From CBFGWV01 sp965652545 (GTDB lineage: Bacteria; Pseudomonadota; Gammaproteobacteria; Competibacterales; Competibacteraceae): a stretch of DNA of 44,007 nucleotides. Below the pieces are notes generated by a model. The model did no database searches. It was not told where the DNA came from and was given only the letters and a program-made list of their open reading frames with translations. This document shows positions 33,281 to 41,384 of this stretch, piece after piece (the first letter of the stretch is position 1; the number at the start of each line of letters is the position of its first letter). The stretch lies in contig CBFGWV010000014.1 of assembly GCA_965652545.1 (NCBI GenBank), positions 1-44,007 of the forward strand, read 5' to 3'. A program made the position numbers and the translations under genes.

Positions 33281-34222
33281 ATGCGTCTGACCACCACCAT
33301 CCTGAGCCCCGCACTGATCATGCTGGGCCTTAGCGCGCTATCGCCGGTGCATGCCGCCGAATGCACAGAAGTAACGCTTTCGGACCCCGGCTGGACCGAT
33401 ATCGCATCCACCAACGCCCTCGCGACCACCGTGCTCGGCGCATTGGGCTATGAGACCAATGTCCAGATACTCGCGGTACCCGTGGGTTTCCAGAGCCTCG
33501 CCAACGGCGATACCGACGTATTCCTCGGCAACTGGATGCCAAGCCAGAGCGAGATGCTCAAGCCGCACCTGGAATCGGGCGCCGTGGAAGGCGTGCGTCA
33601 GAACCTGGCCGGCGCCAAATTTACCCTGGCCGTCAATCGCGAGGCCTATGAGGCCGGCGTCAAGGACTTCGCCGATCTTGCCAAACACGCCGATCGTTTC
33701 GATAGCGAGATCTACGGCATCGAGGCTGGTGCATCGGCCAACGTGTCGCTCACCAACATGATCGACGCCAATGATTTCGGCCTTGCCGGCTGGAAGCTGG
33801 TTGAATCCAGTGAACAAGCCATGCTCAGCCAGGTGAAACGCAAGATCGACGGCGGCGACTGGATCGTCTTCCTGGCGTGGGAACCCCACCCCATGAATAC
33901 CAACTTCGATATCAACTACCTGACCGGCGGCGATGAGTACTTCGGCCCCGACTTCGGCGGTGCCACGGTGCATACGCTGGCACGCAAAGGATTCGCCGAC
34001 GAGTGCCCGAACGTCACCCGTCTGCTCAACAACCTGGCGTTTACGCTGGATTTGGAGAATCAGATGATGGGCCTGATCCTGGATGACGGCCTGGCGCCCG
34101 AAGACGCCGCGAAACAGTGGCTGAAGAGCAACCCGCGAGTGCTGGACCTTTGGCTTGCGAACGTCACGACCGCGGACGGTGAACCCGGACTTGCGGCCGT
34201 ACAGGCCCAATTGGGTCTGTAG
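33281..34222 (+). CDS. choX: Choline ABC transporter periplasmic binding protein (ChoX-like)
   Basis: This is a 313-residue exported binding protein of the glycine betaine/choline class. The signal peptide ends about VHA-AE (25). The aromatic box expected for the trimethylammonium group is visible: Trp38 and Asp40 (DPGWTD), Trp85 (GNWMPS), Asn154 and Trp200 (LAWEPH). These correspond, with a constant offset for the Trp and Asp positions, to Sinorhizobium ChoX residues as I recall them; the Tyr expected near 114 is Phe. The ATG at 33281 has GGAG seven bases upstream. No permease or ATPase gene follows, since the next gene is the convergent atpC, so partner subunits must be elsewhere. Choline or choline sulfate is the likely ligand. 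Confidence 0.92.
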   Translation: MRLTTTILSPALIMLGLSALSPVHAAECTEVTLSDPGWTDIASTNALATTVLGALGYETNVQILAVPVGFQSLANGDTDVFLGNWMPSQSEMLKPHLESGAVEGVRQNLAGAKFTLAVNREAYEAGVKDFADLAKHADRFDSEIYGIEAGASANVSLTNMIDANDFGLAGWKLVESSEQAMLSQVKRKIDGGDWIVFLAWEPHPMNTNFDINYLTGGDEYFGPDFGGATVHTLARKGFADECPNVTRLLNNLAFTLDLENQMMGLILDDGLAPEDAAKQWLKSNPRVLDLWLANVTTADGEPGLAAVQAQLGL

Positions 34223-34254
34223 CACTCGAGGCCCATTGGCGAGGTCAAAAAAAG

Positions 34255-34276
34255 AAGCCGCCTCTCGGGGCGGCTT
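34255..34276 (-). terminator. Intrinsic terminator of the ATP synthase operon
   Basis: Read on the minus strand, AAGCCGCC and its complement GGCGGCTT form an 8-base-pair stem with a 6-base loop (34263-34268). This is followed at once by CTTCTTTTTTT. It lies 28 bases after the atpC stop. On the plus strand the following bases (TCTCGTTC) are a poor T-tract, so termination of the convergent choX transcript here would be weaker. Confidence 0.9.
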
Positions 34277-34304
34277 TCTCGTTCACTGGGGACAACCGTC
34301 GCTA

Positions 34305-34727
34305 TCAGCGACGCGCCTTGCGCAGCTTGTCGATCGCCTGAAGCTTGGCGACGGCCTCGGCCAGTTCGGCCTGAGCGCGGGCGTAATCGAACTCGCTTTT
34401 TTGATCGGACATCGCGCGCTGGGCCCGGTCCCGGGCGTCCTTTGCGGCCGCCTCGTCCAGGTCGTCAGCACGCTCTGCGCTATCAGCCAGCACGGTGACC
34501 ACATGCGGCTGCACTTCCAGCAAACCACCGGACACCCAGAAGACCTCCTCCCGGTTGTTGGGCAGCTTCACCCGAACCTGGCCGGGCTTGAGCCGGGTCA
34601 GCATCTGACTGTGACGGGGCAGGATACCGACCTCGCCCAACTCGGCGGTGGCTGACACCATTTCCGCCGTGCCGGAGAAGATGGACTTTTCCGCACTGAC
34701 GATATCGACATGTAAGGTCATGGCCAT
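34305..34727 (-). CDS. atpC: ATP synthase F1 subunit epsilon
   Basis: AtpC is the epsilon subunit of the F1 central stalk; it couples rotation and inhibits ATP hydrolysis. The 140-residue protein has the beta-sandwich domain (LHVDIVSAEKSIFSGTAEMVSATAELGEVGILPRHSQMLTRLKPG) and the C-terminal helical hairpin (ERADDLDEAAAKDARDRAQRAM...). It is the last gene of the atp operon, 72 bases after atpD. A hairpin lies in that gap and an intrinsic terminator follows. Confidence 0.96.
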   Translation of the reverse strand: MAMTLHVDIVSAEKSIFSGTAEMVSATAELGEVGILPRHSQMLTRLKPGQVRVKLPNNREEVFWVSGGLLEVQPHVVTVLADSAERADDLDEAAAKDARDRAQRAMSDQKSEFDYARAQAELAEAVAKLQAIDKLRKARR

Positions 34728-34751
34728 TCTCGGCTCCTGTGTATCGACCCG

Positions 34752-34785
34752 CGCTCCGGCACGAACCTGAGGCCGTACCGGAGCG
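34752..34785. repeat. Inverted repeat in the atpD-atpC gap
   Basis: CGCTCCGG (34752-34759) and CCGGAGCG (34778-34785) are exact complements separated by 18 bases. The transcript between atpD and atpC can therefore form an 8-base-pair stem. It has no T-tract, so it is not a standard terminator. It may affect mRNA stability or the relative yield of the epsilon subunit. Confidence 0.6.
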
Positions 34786-34799
34786 GAGCGTACGCCCGG

Positions 34800-36173
34800 T
34801 TAAAGCTTCTTCGACTTCTCGACGGCTTCCTCAATGGAACCGACCATGTAGAAGGCCTGTTCCGGAAGGCTGTCGTACTCGCCGTCCAGAATACCCTGGA
34901 AGCCACGGATGGTTTCTTTCAACGGCACGTAGGCGCCGGGGAAACCGGTGAACACTTCGGCCACGTGGAAGGGCTGCGACAGGAAGCGCTGAATCTTGCG
35001 CGCACGAGCCACCACCAGTTTGTCATCCTCGGACAATTCGTCCATACCGAGAATCGCGATGATGTCCTTGAGCTCCTTGTAGCGCTGCAGCACCGACTGC
35101 ACGCCACGGGCGCAGTCGTAATGCTCCTGGCCAATGACCAGCGGATCGAGCTGACGGGAGGTCGAGTCCAGCGGATCCACCGCCGGGTAGATACCCAGCG
35201 AGGCGATATCGCGCGAGAGCACCACAGTGGCGTCCAAATGCGCGAAAGTGGTGGCCGGAGACGGGTCGGTCAAGTCGTCAGCAGGCACATACACGGCCTG
35301 GATGGAGGTGATCGAACCGCTCTTGGTGGAGGTGATGCGCTCCTGCAACACGCCCATTTCTTCCGCCAGCGTGGGCTGGTAGCCCACGGCCGAGGGCATG
35401 CGGCCCAGCAGTGCGGAGACCTCAGTACCCGCCAGCGTGTAGCGGTAGATGTTGTCGATGAACAGCAGCACGTCACGGCCTTCCTCGCGGAAGTACTCGG
35501 CCATGGTCAACCCGGTCAGCCCCACGCGCAGGCGGTTGCCCGGCGGCTCGTTCATCTGGCCGTACACCATGGCCACTTTGTCGAGCACGTTGGAGTCTTT
35601 CATCTCGTGATAGAAGTCGTTGCCTTCACGAGTACGCTCGCCCACACCGGCAAACACCGACAGACCCGAGTGGGCCTTGGCGATGTTGTTGATGAGCTCC
35701 ATCATGTTGACGGTCTTGCCCACCCCGGCACCGCCGAACAGGCCGACCTTGCCGCCTTTGGCGAACGGACACAGCAGGTCGATGACCTTGATACCGGTCT
35801 CGAGAAGGTCGGTCGAACCGGCCTGCTCTTCGTAGCTGGGGGCGGGACGGTGGATGGCCCACTTTTCCTCGGTGTCCACATCGCCGGCTTCGTCCACCGG
35901 CTCACCCAGGACGTTCATGATGCGACCCAGCGTGTTCTTGCCCACCGGCACGGAAATCGGTGCGCCGGTGTTGGTCACCGCGATGCCCCGCTTCAGGCCG
36001 TCGGAGGTGCCCATGGCAATGGCGCGCACGACCCCGTCGCCCAGCTGCTGCTGGACTTCCAGAGTCAGACCGTCGTCGGTCCTCAGCGCTTCGTAGATTT
36101 TGGGTACCGCGCCGCGCGGAAACTCGACGTCCACCACGGCGCCGATGATCTGCACAATCTTTCCAGAACTCAT
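34800..36173 (-). CDS. atpD: ATP synthase F1 subunit beta
   Basis: AtpD is the catalytic beta subunit of F1. The 457-residue protein has Walker A GGAGVGKT (147-154), the GERTREGNDFYHEM catalytic-glutamate region, Walker B DVLLFIDNIYR, and the DELSEDDKLVVARARKIQRFLSQPF segment with the DELSEED-type loop. The start MSSGKIVQIIGAVVDVEFPRG is standard, and full length fits the family. It lies 25 bases after atpG in the same operon. Confidence 0.98.
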   Translation of the reverse strand: MSSGKIVQIIGAVVDVEFPRGAVPKIYEALRTDDGLTLEVQQQLGDGVVRAIAMGTSDGLKRGIAVTNTGAPISVPVGKNTLGRIMNVLGEPVDEAGDVDTEEKWAIHRPAPSYEEQAGSTDLLETGIKVIDLLCPFAKGGKVGLFGGAGVGKTVNMMELINNIAKAHSGLSVFAGVGERTREGNDFYHEMKDSNVLDKVAMVYGQMNEPPGNRLRVGLTGLTMAEYFREEGRDVLLFIDNIYRYTLAGTEVSALLGRMPSAVGYQPTLAEEMGVLQERITSTKSGSITSIQAVYVPADDLTDPSPATTFAHLDATVVLSRDIASLGIYPAVDPLDSTSRQLDPLVIGQEHYDCARGVQSVLQRYKELKDIIAILGMDELSEDDKLVVARARKIQRFLSQPFHVAEVFTGFPGAYVPLKETIRGFQGILDGEYDSLPEQAFYMVGSIEEAVEKSKKL

Positions 36174-36198
36174 GATTGAGAATTCCCCTTGATTCGAA

Positions 36199-37065
36199 TT
36201 AGACGGCCGCGGCGCCGCCGACGATCTCTGACAGCTCCTGAGTGATCGCGGCCTGGCGCGCTTTGTTGTAGCGCAGCTGCAGATCGCTGATCAGGTCGCC
36301 GGCATTGTCGGAGGCGCTCTTCATGGCAATCATCCGCGCGGCCATCTCGCAGGCGATGTTCTCCACCACACCCTGGTACACCAACGACTCGATGTAGCGG
36401 TCCAGGAGCAGATCGAGCAGATCCTTGGCATCGGGCTCGTACAGGTAGTCCCACCGATGTGCGGACGCCTGTTCGCTGCTCACGTCGGGGCTGATCGGCA
36501 GCAGCTGCTCGAGACCGGGACGCTGGGTCATGGTGTTGACAAAGCTGTTGCTGGCCAGGAACAGGCGATCGATCTCCCCGTTCTCATAAGCATCGAGCAT
36601 GACCTTGACCGACCCCAGAAGGTCAATCAGCTCAGGGGCATCGCCAAGATGGCTTGCCTCGGAGATGATCTTGCCACCCAGTCGGCGGAAGAAGGCCAAC
36701 GCCTTGGTGCCGAAGACACACAGATCGATCTCGACGCCGCTGTCGCGCCACTGCCGCATGTTGGCGACGACGGCTTTGAACAGGTTGTTGTTCAAGCCGC
36801 CGCACAACCCGCGGTCGGAGGACACCACGATGATGCCGACCCGCTTGACCTCGCGCTCCACCAGGAACGGATGCCGGTACTCGGTGTAGGCGTGGGCCAG
36901 ATGTGACACCACGTTACGCACCTTGTCGGCATAAGGCCGGGCGGATTGCATCCGTTCCTGCGCCTTGCGCATTTTGCTGGCGGCCACCATCTCCATGGCA
37001 CGCGTGATCTTCTGAGTATTCTTGATACTCTTGATCTGGGTTCGGATTTCTTTTGCGCCGGCCAT
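36199..37065 (-). CDS. atpG: ATP synthase F1 subunit gamma
   Basis: AtpG is the gamma subunit, the rotating central shaft of F1. The 288-residue protein starts MAGAKEIRTQIKSIKNTQKITRAMEMVAASKM. It has SSDRGLCGGLNNNLFK in the middle and ends with the conserved helix MKSASDNAGDLISDLQLRYNKARQAAITQELSEIVGGA. All are diagnostic family segments, with coiled-coil character at both ends. It lies between atpA (12-base gap) and atpD. Confidence 0.97.
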   Translation of the reverse strand: MAGAKEIRTQIKSIKNTQKITRAMEMVAASKMRKAQERMQSARPYADKVRNVVSHLAHAYTEYRHPFLVEREVKRVGIIVVSSDRGLCGGLNNNLFKAVVANMRQWRDSGVEIDLCVFGTKALAFFRRLGGKIISEASHLGDAPELIDLLGSVKVMLDAYENGEIDRLFLASNSFVNTMTQRPGLEQLLPISPDVSSEQASAHRWDYLYEPDAKDLLDLLLDRYIESLVYQGVVENIACEMAARMIAMKSASDNAGDLISDLQLRYNKARQAAITQELSEIVGGAAAV

Positions 37066-37077
37066 TACGCCTCCCGC

Positions 37078-38619
37078 TTACCAGCTCTGAGAGGACGCGA
37101 ACGCATCCAGGGCAGACTTGAACGCCGATTCGATCTCGCCGTTCCAGTCACCGGACGCGGTGATCTTGTCCATCAGGTCCTGATGATTGGCCCGCATGTG
37201 GTCCAGGAGCCCTTTCTCGAACGCGCCGATCTTGTCCACCGGCACCCCGTCCATGTAGCCGTTGTCCACCGCGTAGACGACCAGCCCCATCTGGGCGACG
37301 CTCATGGGCGAGTACTGCTTTTGCTTCATGAGTTCGGTCACACGCTGCCCGCGTTCGAGCTGCTTGCGAGTGGCTTCGTCGAGGTCCGAGGCGAACTGCG
37401 CGAACGCCGCCAGCTCACGGTACTGGGCCAGGGCCACGCGGATGCCACCAGAGAGCTTCTTCATGATCTTGGTCTGGGCGGCACCGCCCACACGCGAGAC
37501 CGAGATACCGGCGTTCATGGCCGGGCGGATGCCGGCGTTGAACAAGTCGGTCTCGAGGAAGATCTGACCGTCGGTGATGGAAATCACGTTGGTCGGCACG
37601 AATGCGGACACGTCGCCGGCCTGGGTTTCGATGACCGGCAGAGCAGTCAGCGAACCGGTCTTGCCCTTGACCTCGCCGCCGGTGATTTTCTCCACGTACT
37701 CAGCGTTCACCCGGGCAGCACGCTCAAGCAGACGCGAGTGCAGATAGAACACGTCACCGGGATAGGCTTCGCGACCGGGCGGACGACGCAGCAGCAGCGA
37801 AATCTGACGGTAGGCCACGGCCTGCTTGGACAGATCGTCATACACGATCAGCGCATCTTCGCCGCGATCGCGGAAGTACTCGCCCATGGCACAACCGGAG
37901 TAGGGGGCGATGAACTGCATTGCCGCCGACTCGGAGGCACTGGCCGCCACCACGATGGTGTGATCCAGCGCACCGTGCTCCTCGAGCTTGCGCACGATGT
38001 TGGCAATGGTGGAGTTCTTCTGGCCGACCGCCACATAGACACAGTAGATACCCGTGCCTTTCTGGTTGATGATCGTGTCGATCGCCACCGCGGTCTTACC
38101 CGTCTGGCGGTCGCCGATGATCAACTCGCGCTGGCCACGGCCGACGGGCGTCATACTGTCGATGGCCTTGAGCCCGGTCTGCACCGGCTGGCTCACCGAC
38201 TGACGCTCGATCACGCCCGGGGCCACTTTTTCGATGGGTGAGGACTTCTTCGCCTCGACCGGACCTTTGCCGTCGATCGGCTGACCCAGGGCGTTGACCA
38301 CGCGGCCAAGCAGCTCAGGGCCCACTGGGACCTCGAGAATGCGGCCGGTGCACTTGACCTTGTCGCCTTCGACCAGTTGCTCGTAGTCGCCCAGGATCAC
38401 CGCACCTACGGAGTCCTGCTCCAGGTTCAGCGCCAGGCCGAACGTGTCGCCGGGGAATTCGATCATCTCCCCGTACATGACGTCTTCGAGGCCGTGCACG
38501 CGGACCACGCCGTCAGCCAGGCTGACGATGGTTCCTTCGTTACGGGCTTCGGCGACGGCCTCGAACTTCTCGATGCGACTGCGAATCAGGTCGCTGATTT
38601 CAGATGGATTGAGTTGCAT
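37078..38619 (-). CDS. atpA: ATP synthase F1 subunit alpha
   Basis: AtpA is the non-catalytic nucleotide-binding alpha subunit of F1. The 513-residue protein starts MQLNPSEISDLIRSRIEKFE. It has Walker A GDRQTGKT (169-176) and ALIVYDDLSKQAVAYRQISLLLRRPPGREAYPGD. The SVSRVGGAAQTKIMKK segment carries the arginine finger that reaches into the beta site. Length equals the usual 513. The atpH stop lies 15 bases upstream. Confidence 0.98.
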   Translation of the reverse strand: MQLNPSEISDLIRSRIEKFEAVAEARNEGTIVSLADGVVRVHGLEDVMYGEMIEFPGDTFGLALNLEQDSVGAVILGDYEQLVEGDKVKCTGRILEVPVGPELLGRVVNALGQPIDGKGPVEAKKSSPIEKVAPGVIERQSVSQPVQTGLKAIDSMTPVGRGQRELIIGDRQTGKTAVAIDTIINQKGTGIYCVYVAVGQKNSTIANIVRKLEEHGALDHTIVVAASASESAAMQFIAPYSGCAMGEYFRDRGEDALIVYDDLSKQAVAYRQISLLLRRPPGREAYPGDVFYLHSRLLERAARVNAEYVEKITGGEVKGKTGSLTALPVIETQAGDVSAFVPTNVISITDGQIFLETDLFNAGIRPAMNAGISVSRVGGAAQTKIMKKLSGGIRVALAQYRELAAFAQFASDLDEATRKQLERGQRVTELMKQKQYSPMSVAQMGLVVYAVDNGYMDGVPVDKIGAFEKGLLDHMRANHQDLMDKITASGDWNGEIESAFKSALDAFASSQSW

Positions 38620-38634
38620 AAGCCTTTGATCCCC

Positions 38635-39189
38635 TTAATGGCTAAGGGCCGCGGCCAGTCGGCTGAGCTGTTCTCTCGCCGACCCGTCGATGACCATGTC
38701 GCCTGCGCGGATGACTGCGCCGCCGATGAGTGACTCGTCCACCTTGACCTCCAGCACCACATCGCGATCCAGCCGCGCCTTGAGGGCGGCGACGATCTTC
38801 TCGCGCTGCTCATCGCTGATGGGCCGGGCAGTGATCAGCTCCGCGTGCACGGTGCGCTCCTCGTCGGCCCGCTGCCGCTCGAACTCGGCGACAATGGCGG
38901 GCACCACGCCCAACCGGCCGTTCTCGGCCAGCAAGCGCACGAAATTGCGCACCTCGGTGGTGACGTTCTTGCCACCGTGCACTTCGCTGAGTACATCGAG
39001 CACGAGTTCGGCTTTCTGCTCGGCACTCAGTCCGGGGCTGGCCACGGCGCGACGCATATCCGGCGAACCGGCAACGACGGCGGCGGCGGCGAGCACATCC
39101 GACCACTTCTTCAGGCCGTCTTTCTTGCCCTTGGCAAGATCGAATACGGCGCGGGCGTAGGGTCGGGCGGCGGTGATGGATTCAGCCAT
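38635..39189 (-). CDS. atpH: ATP synthase F1 subunit delta
   Basis: AtpH is the delta subunit that joins the peripheral stalk to the top of F1. The 184-residue protein has the N-terminal helical bundle (ITAARPYARAVFDLAKGKKD) and the C-terminal segment LKARLDRDVVLEVKVDESLIGGAVIRAGDMVIDGSAREQLSRL. The latter is the most conserved part of the family (IGGxxIRxGDxVIDGS). It lies between atpF (16-base gap) and atpA. Confidence 0.96.
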   Translation of the reverse strand: MAESITAARPYARAVFDLAKGKKDGLKKWSDVLAAAAVVAGSPDMRRAVASPGLSAEQKAELVLDVLSEVHGGKNVTTEVRNFVRLLAENGRLGVVPAIVAEFERQRADEERTVHAELITARPISDEQREKIVAALKARLDRDVVLEVKVDESLIGGAVIRAGDMVIDGSAREQLSRLAAALSH

Positions 39190-39205
39190 GGTGATGGTCC
39201 GTCTC

Positions 39206-39676
39206 TCAGAGCTGCGACACCAGGTCGTCCAGCAGCTTGGCGTGTGCGGCGTCGTCGATTTCGCGGCCCAGCACCTTACCGGCGCCGGCTACGGCAATCG
39301 AGGCCACCTCACCGCGCAACTGCGCACGGGCCCGGTTCATTTCCTGCTCGATCTCGGCGCGGGCGGCGACGAGCTGACGCTCGCCCTCTGCCCGGGCATC
39401 GGTCTTGGACTGCTCGACCAGGTCGTTGGCACGTTTCTGGGCCTGGGACACGATGTCGGCGGCCTGATGCTTGGCCTCCTTGATCATCTCCGCAGCCCGG
39501 GCAGCGGCCAGTTCCTGCTCGCGCACGCCACGCTCGGCCGACGCCAGACCCTCGGCGATCTTCTTCTGACGGTCCTGCATGGCCTGAATGACGGGCGGCC
39601 ATACATACTTCATGGTGAAGATCACCAGCAGGATAAACGTGATCATCTGCCCGATCAGAGTGGCATTGAAAGTCAC
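39206..39676 (-). CDS. atpF: ATP synthase F0 subunit b
   Basis: AtpF is the peripheral-stalk b subunit. The 156-residue protein has one N-terminal transmembrane helix (MTFNATLIGQMITFILLVIFTMKYVWPPV), then a long charged, alanine-rich helix (about 30-140) that dimerises as a right-handed coiled coil. The C-terminus binds delta. Length is the same as the enterobacterial protein. It lies 42 bases after atpE. Confidence 0.97.
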   Translation of the reverse strand: MTFNATLIGQMITFILLVIFTMKYVWPPVIQAMQDRQKKIAEGLASAERGVREQELAAARAAEMIKEAKHQAADIVSQAQKRANDLVEQSKTDARAEGERQLVAARAEIEQEMNRARAQLRGEVASIAVAGAGKVLGREIDDAAHAKLLDDLVSQL

Positions 39677-39718
39677 GTTACACCCCCTGTGACGGTGTTG
39701 GTGGGAGAGCGAATGTTC

Positions 39719-39997
39719 TTAAAGATTCGGAATCGCGCCCAGGAACGGGTTGGCGAAGGTGAAGAACAACGCAATACCCACACCAATCATGGTCACGGCG
39801 TCGAGCAGACCGGCGACGATGAACATCTTGACCTGCAGGGTGGGGATCATTTCGGGCTGACGGGCAGCGCCTTCGAGGAACTTGCCACCCAGGATGGCGA
39901 AGCCGATGGCGGTACCCAACGCGCCCAGGCCGAGAATCATGGCCACGGCGATGACGGTCATGCCCTGCACGTCAGCAATAAGAGCAGCGTATTCCAT
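39719..39997 (-). CDS. atpE: ATP synthase F0 subunit c
   Basis: AtpE is the proteolipid that forms the membrane rotor ring. The 92-residue protein is two transmembrane helices joined by the polar RQP loop (46-48). The ion-carrying Asp66 lies in VAGLLDAVTMIGVG. Asp followed by Ala, with no Gln/Glu-Ser sodium signature, indicates proton coupling. A strong GGAGG site six bases before the ATG, preceded by a pyrimidine-rich stretch (CGTTTCTTT), fits the high translation needed for this multi-copy subunit. Confidence 0.97.
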   Translation of the reverse strand: MEYAALIADVQGMTVIAVAMILGLGALGTAIGFAILGGKFLEGAARQPEMIPTLQVKMFIVAGLLDAVTMIGVGIALFFTFANPFLGAIPNL

Positions 39998-40048
39998 TGT
40001 TCCTCCAAAGAAACGACGGTTGATGTTGAAAGTTACGGGTGTAGGAAA

Positions 40049-40828
40049 TCAGTGATCTTCGTGGGCCATCGACAAATAGACGATGGTCAGCACCATGAAG
40101 ATGAAGGCCTGCAAGGTGATCACCAGGATATGGAACACCGCCCAGGGCCAGCCCAGCGTGAACTGGATCCACCAGGGCAGCAGGGCGATCAGGATGAAGA
40201 TCAGCTCACCGGCGTAGAGGTTGCCGAACAGACGCAGCCCGAGCGAGATGGGCTTGGCCAGGTCCTCCACGATACGCAGCAGCACGTTAGCCGGCACGAC
40301 CAGCGGGTTGCCGCCAAAAGGATGGGTCAGGACTTCCTTGAGGAAGCCACCGGCGCCTTTGACCTTGATGCTGTAGTAGTACACCAGCACCAGCACGCTG
40401 AGGGACAGGGCAAACGTGGAGTTCAAGTCGGTGGACGGCACGACCTTGAAGTACTCCACCCCGAAGGCGGCCATGATCGCAGGAATCAGGTCAACCGGGA
40501 TCAAGTCCATGAAATTCCACAAGAACACCCAGACGAAGATCGTCAGGGACAGCGGGCCGATGACCGGGTTCTTGCCGTGGAAGGAGTCCTTGACCTGGGT
40601 GTCGACGAAATCGACGATCATCTCGACGAAATTTTGCCAACCGCCGGGCACCCCGCTGGTCGCCTTGGTCGCCGCCTTCTTGAAGCTGAAGAAGAACAAC
40701 GCACCGAGCAACGCGGACACCAGCCAGATATCCAGGTGAATGGTCCAGAAGCCACCAGTACCCACCGACAGGGGGGTTAAATGGTGGACGATGTATTCGG
40801 TTGCCGAATGGCCACCTTCTGCACTCAT
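40049..40828 (-). CDS. atpB: ATP synthase F0 subunit a
   Basis: AtpB is the a subunit that forms the proton half-channels next to the c ring. The 259-residue polytopic protein has the essential Arg199 in SLGLRLFGNLYAGELI and a conserved Gln/His-containing final helix (VITLQAFIFMVLTIVYLSMAHEDH). It also has NPVIGPLSLTIFVWVFLWNFMDLIPVD in the middle. It begins 19 bases after atpI and is followed by atpE. Confidence 0.97.
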   Translation of the reverse strand: MSAEGGHSATEYIVHHLTPLSVGTGGFWTIHLDIWLVSALLGALFFFSFKKAATKATSGVPGGWQNFVEMIVDFVDTQVKDSFHGKNPVIGPLSLTIFVWVFLWNFMDLIPVDLIPAIMAAFGVEYFKVVPSTDLNSTFALSLSVLVLVYYYSIKVKGAGGFLKEVLTHPFGGNPLVVPANVLLRIVEDLAKPISLGLRLFGNLYAGELIFILIALLPWWIQFTLGWPWAVFHILVITLQAFIFMVLTIVYLSMAHEDH

Positions 40829-40847
40829 AGCGTCCTCACCGATGCAT

Positions 40848-41276
40848 CTACTGTGTCAGCGGCAGCGCCAGCCAATATGCGGCCAGGCTCGCCATGTACG
40901 CGATGATCATGGGCAGGAACGCCGCATCGAGTGCGACGATAGCCACCGCGAACAACACCACGGTGAGCACCCACTTGACCACCTCGCCAACAAAAAATGC
41001 CCGCGCCACCTTGTCCGCCGAGGCACCCGGCCTGGCAGCGAACACCTTGGAGGCGAAATACAGGGTCACGACGGTGCCGATACCTGCGCCTACCAGTGCC
41101 GACCAACCGGCCTTCGGGCCAGCCAGCACCGCGGCGCCCCCGGCCGCGAGCAGCATGATCATCACCTGAAGCCATAGCACGGTGCGCAGGGTTCGCGCCG
41201 CGCGGCTCCGGGATTCCCGAGGCTGCCGCGACGCCACTGTCTTCAGCAGAGGTATCGGCATGTCTACCCGGGTCAT
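40848..41276 (-). CDS. atpI: ATP synthase subunit I
   Basis: AtpI is a small membrane protein thought to help assemble the c ring or carry magnesium. The 142-residue product has a basic N-terminus (about 1-30) and four predicted transmembrane segments (about 34-50, 58-76, 92-113 and 115-138). The family pattern RTLRTVLWLQVMIML ... ALVGAGIGTVVTLYF ... FFVGEVVKWVLTVVLF is present. An in-frame ATG at 41261 is an alternative start. It is first in the operon, behind a near-consensus promoter. Confidence 0.88.
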   Translation of the reverse strand: MTRVDMPIPLLKTVASRQPRESRSRAARTLRTVLWLQVMIMLLAAGGAAVLAGPKAGWSALVGAGIGTVVTLYFASKVFAARPGASADKVARAFFVGEVVKWVLTVVLFAVAIVALDAAFLPMIIAYMASLAAYWLALPLTQ

Positions 41277-41314
41277 CCCAAAAAGCCGTCTGGACTTACA
41301 GATTCTTGTTCAGT

Positions 41315-41330
41315 GTCGGGTCACCCCGAC
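41315..41330. repeat. Hairpin at the start of the atp leader
   Basis: GTCGGG-TCAC-CCCGAC is a perfect 6-base-pair stem with a 4-base loop. It lies 9 bases downstream of the -10 hexamer of the atp promoter, so it would be at or very near the 5' end of the transcript. It could stabilise the mRNA or be a protein-binding dyad. Confidence 0.55.
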
Positions 41331-41339
41331 GCGCGGCGG

Positions 41340-41368
41340 ATTATATGAACTGAAGGGTGGGGGGTCAA
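41340..41368 (-). promoter_or_regulatory. Sigma-70 promoter of the atp operon
   Basis: On the minus strand TTGACC (41368-41363) and TATAAT (41345-41340) are separated by exactly 17 bases. That is a full-consensus -10 and a five-of-six -35 at optimal spacing. It lies in the 108-base gap between parB and atpI, about 64 bases before the atpI start, and would drive atpIBEFHAGDC strongly and constitutively. Confidence 0.85.
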
Positions 41369-41384
41369 TCGAAGTCAGGCCCGA

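Noticed and set aside
39173..40780. A 535-codon open frame on the plus strand running across atpF, atpE and atpB, and similar long antisense frames over atpD, atpA, uvrD, trkH and rsmB
   Set aside because: They are complements of well-identified genes in G+C-rich DNA, have His/Gln/Asp-rich shadow composition, and match no family I recognise.
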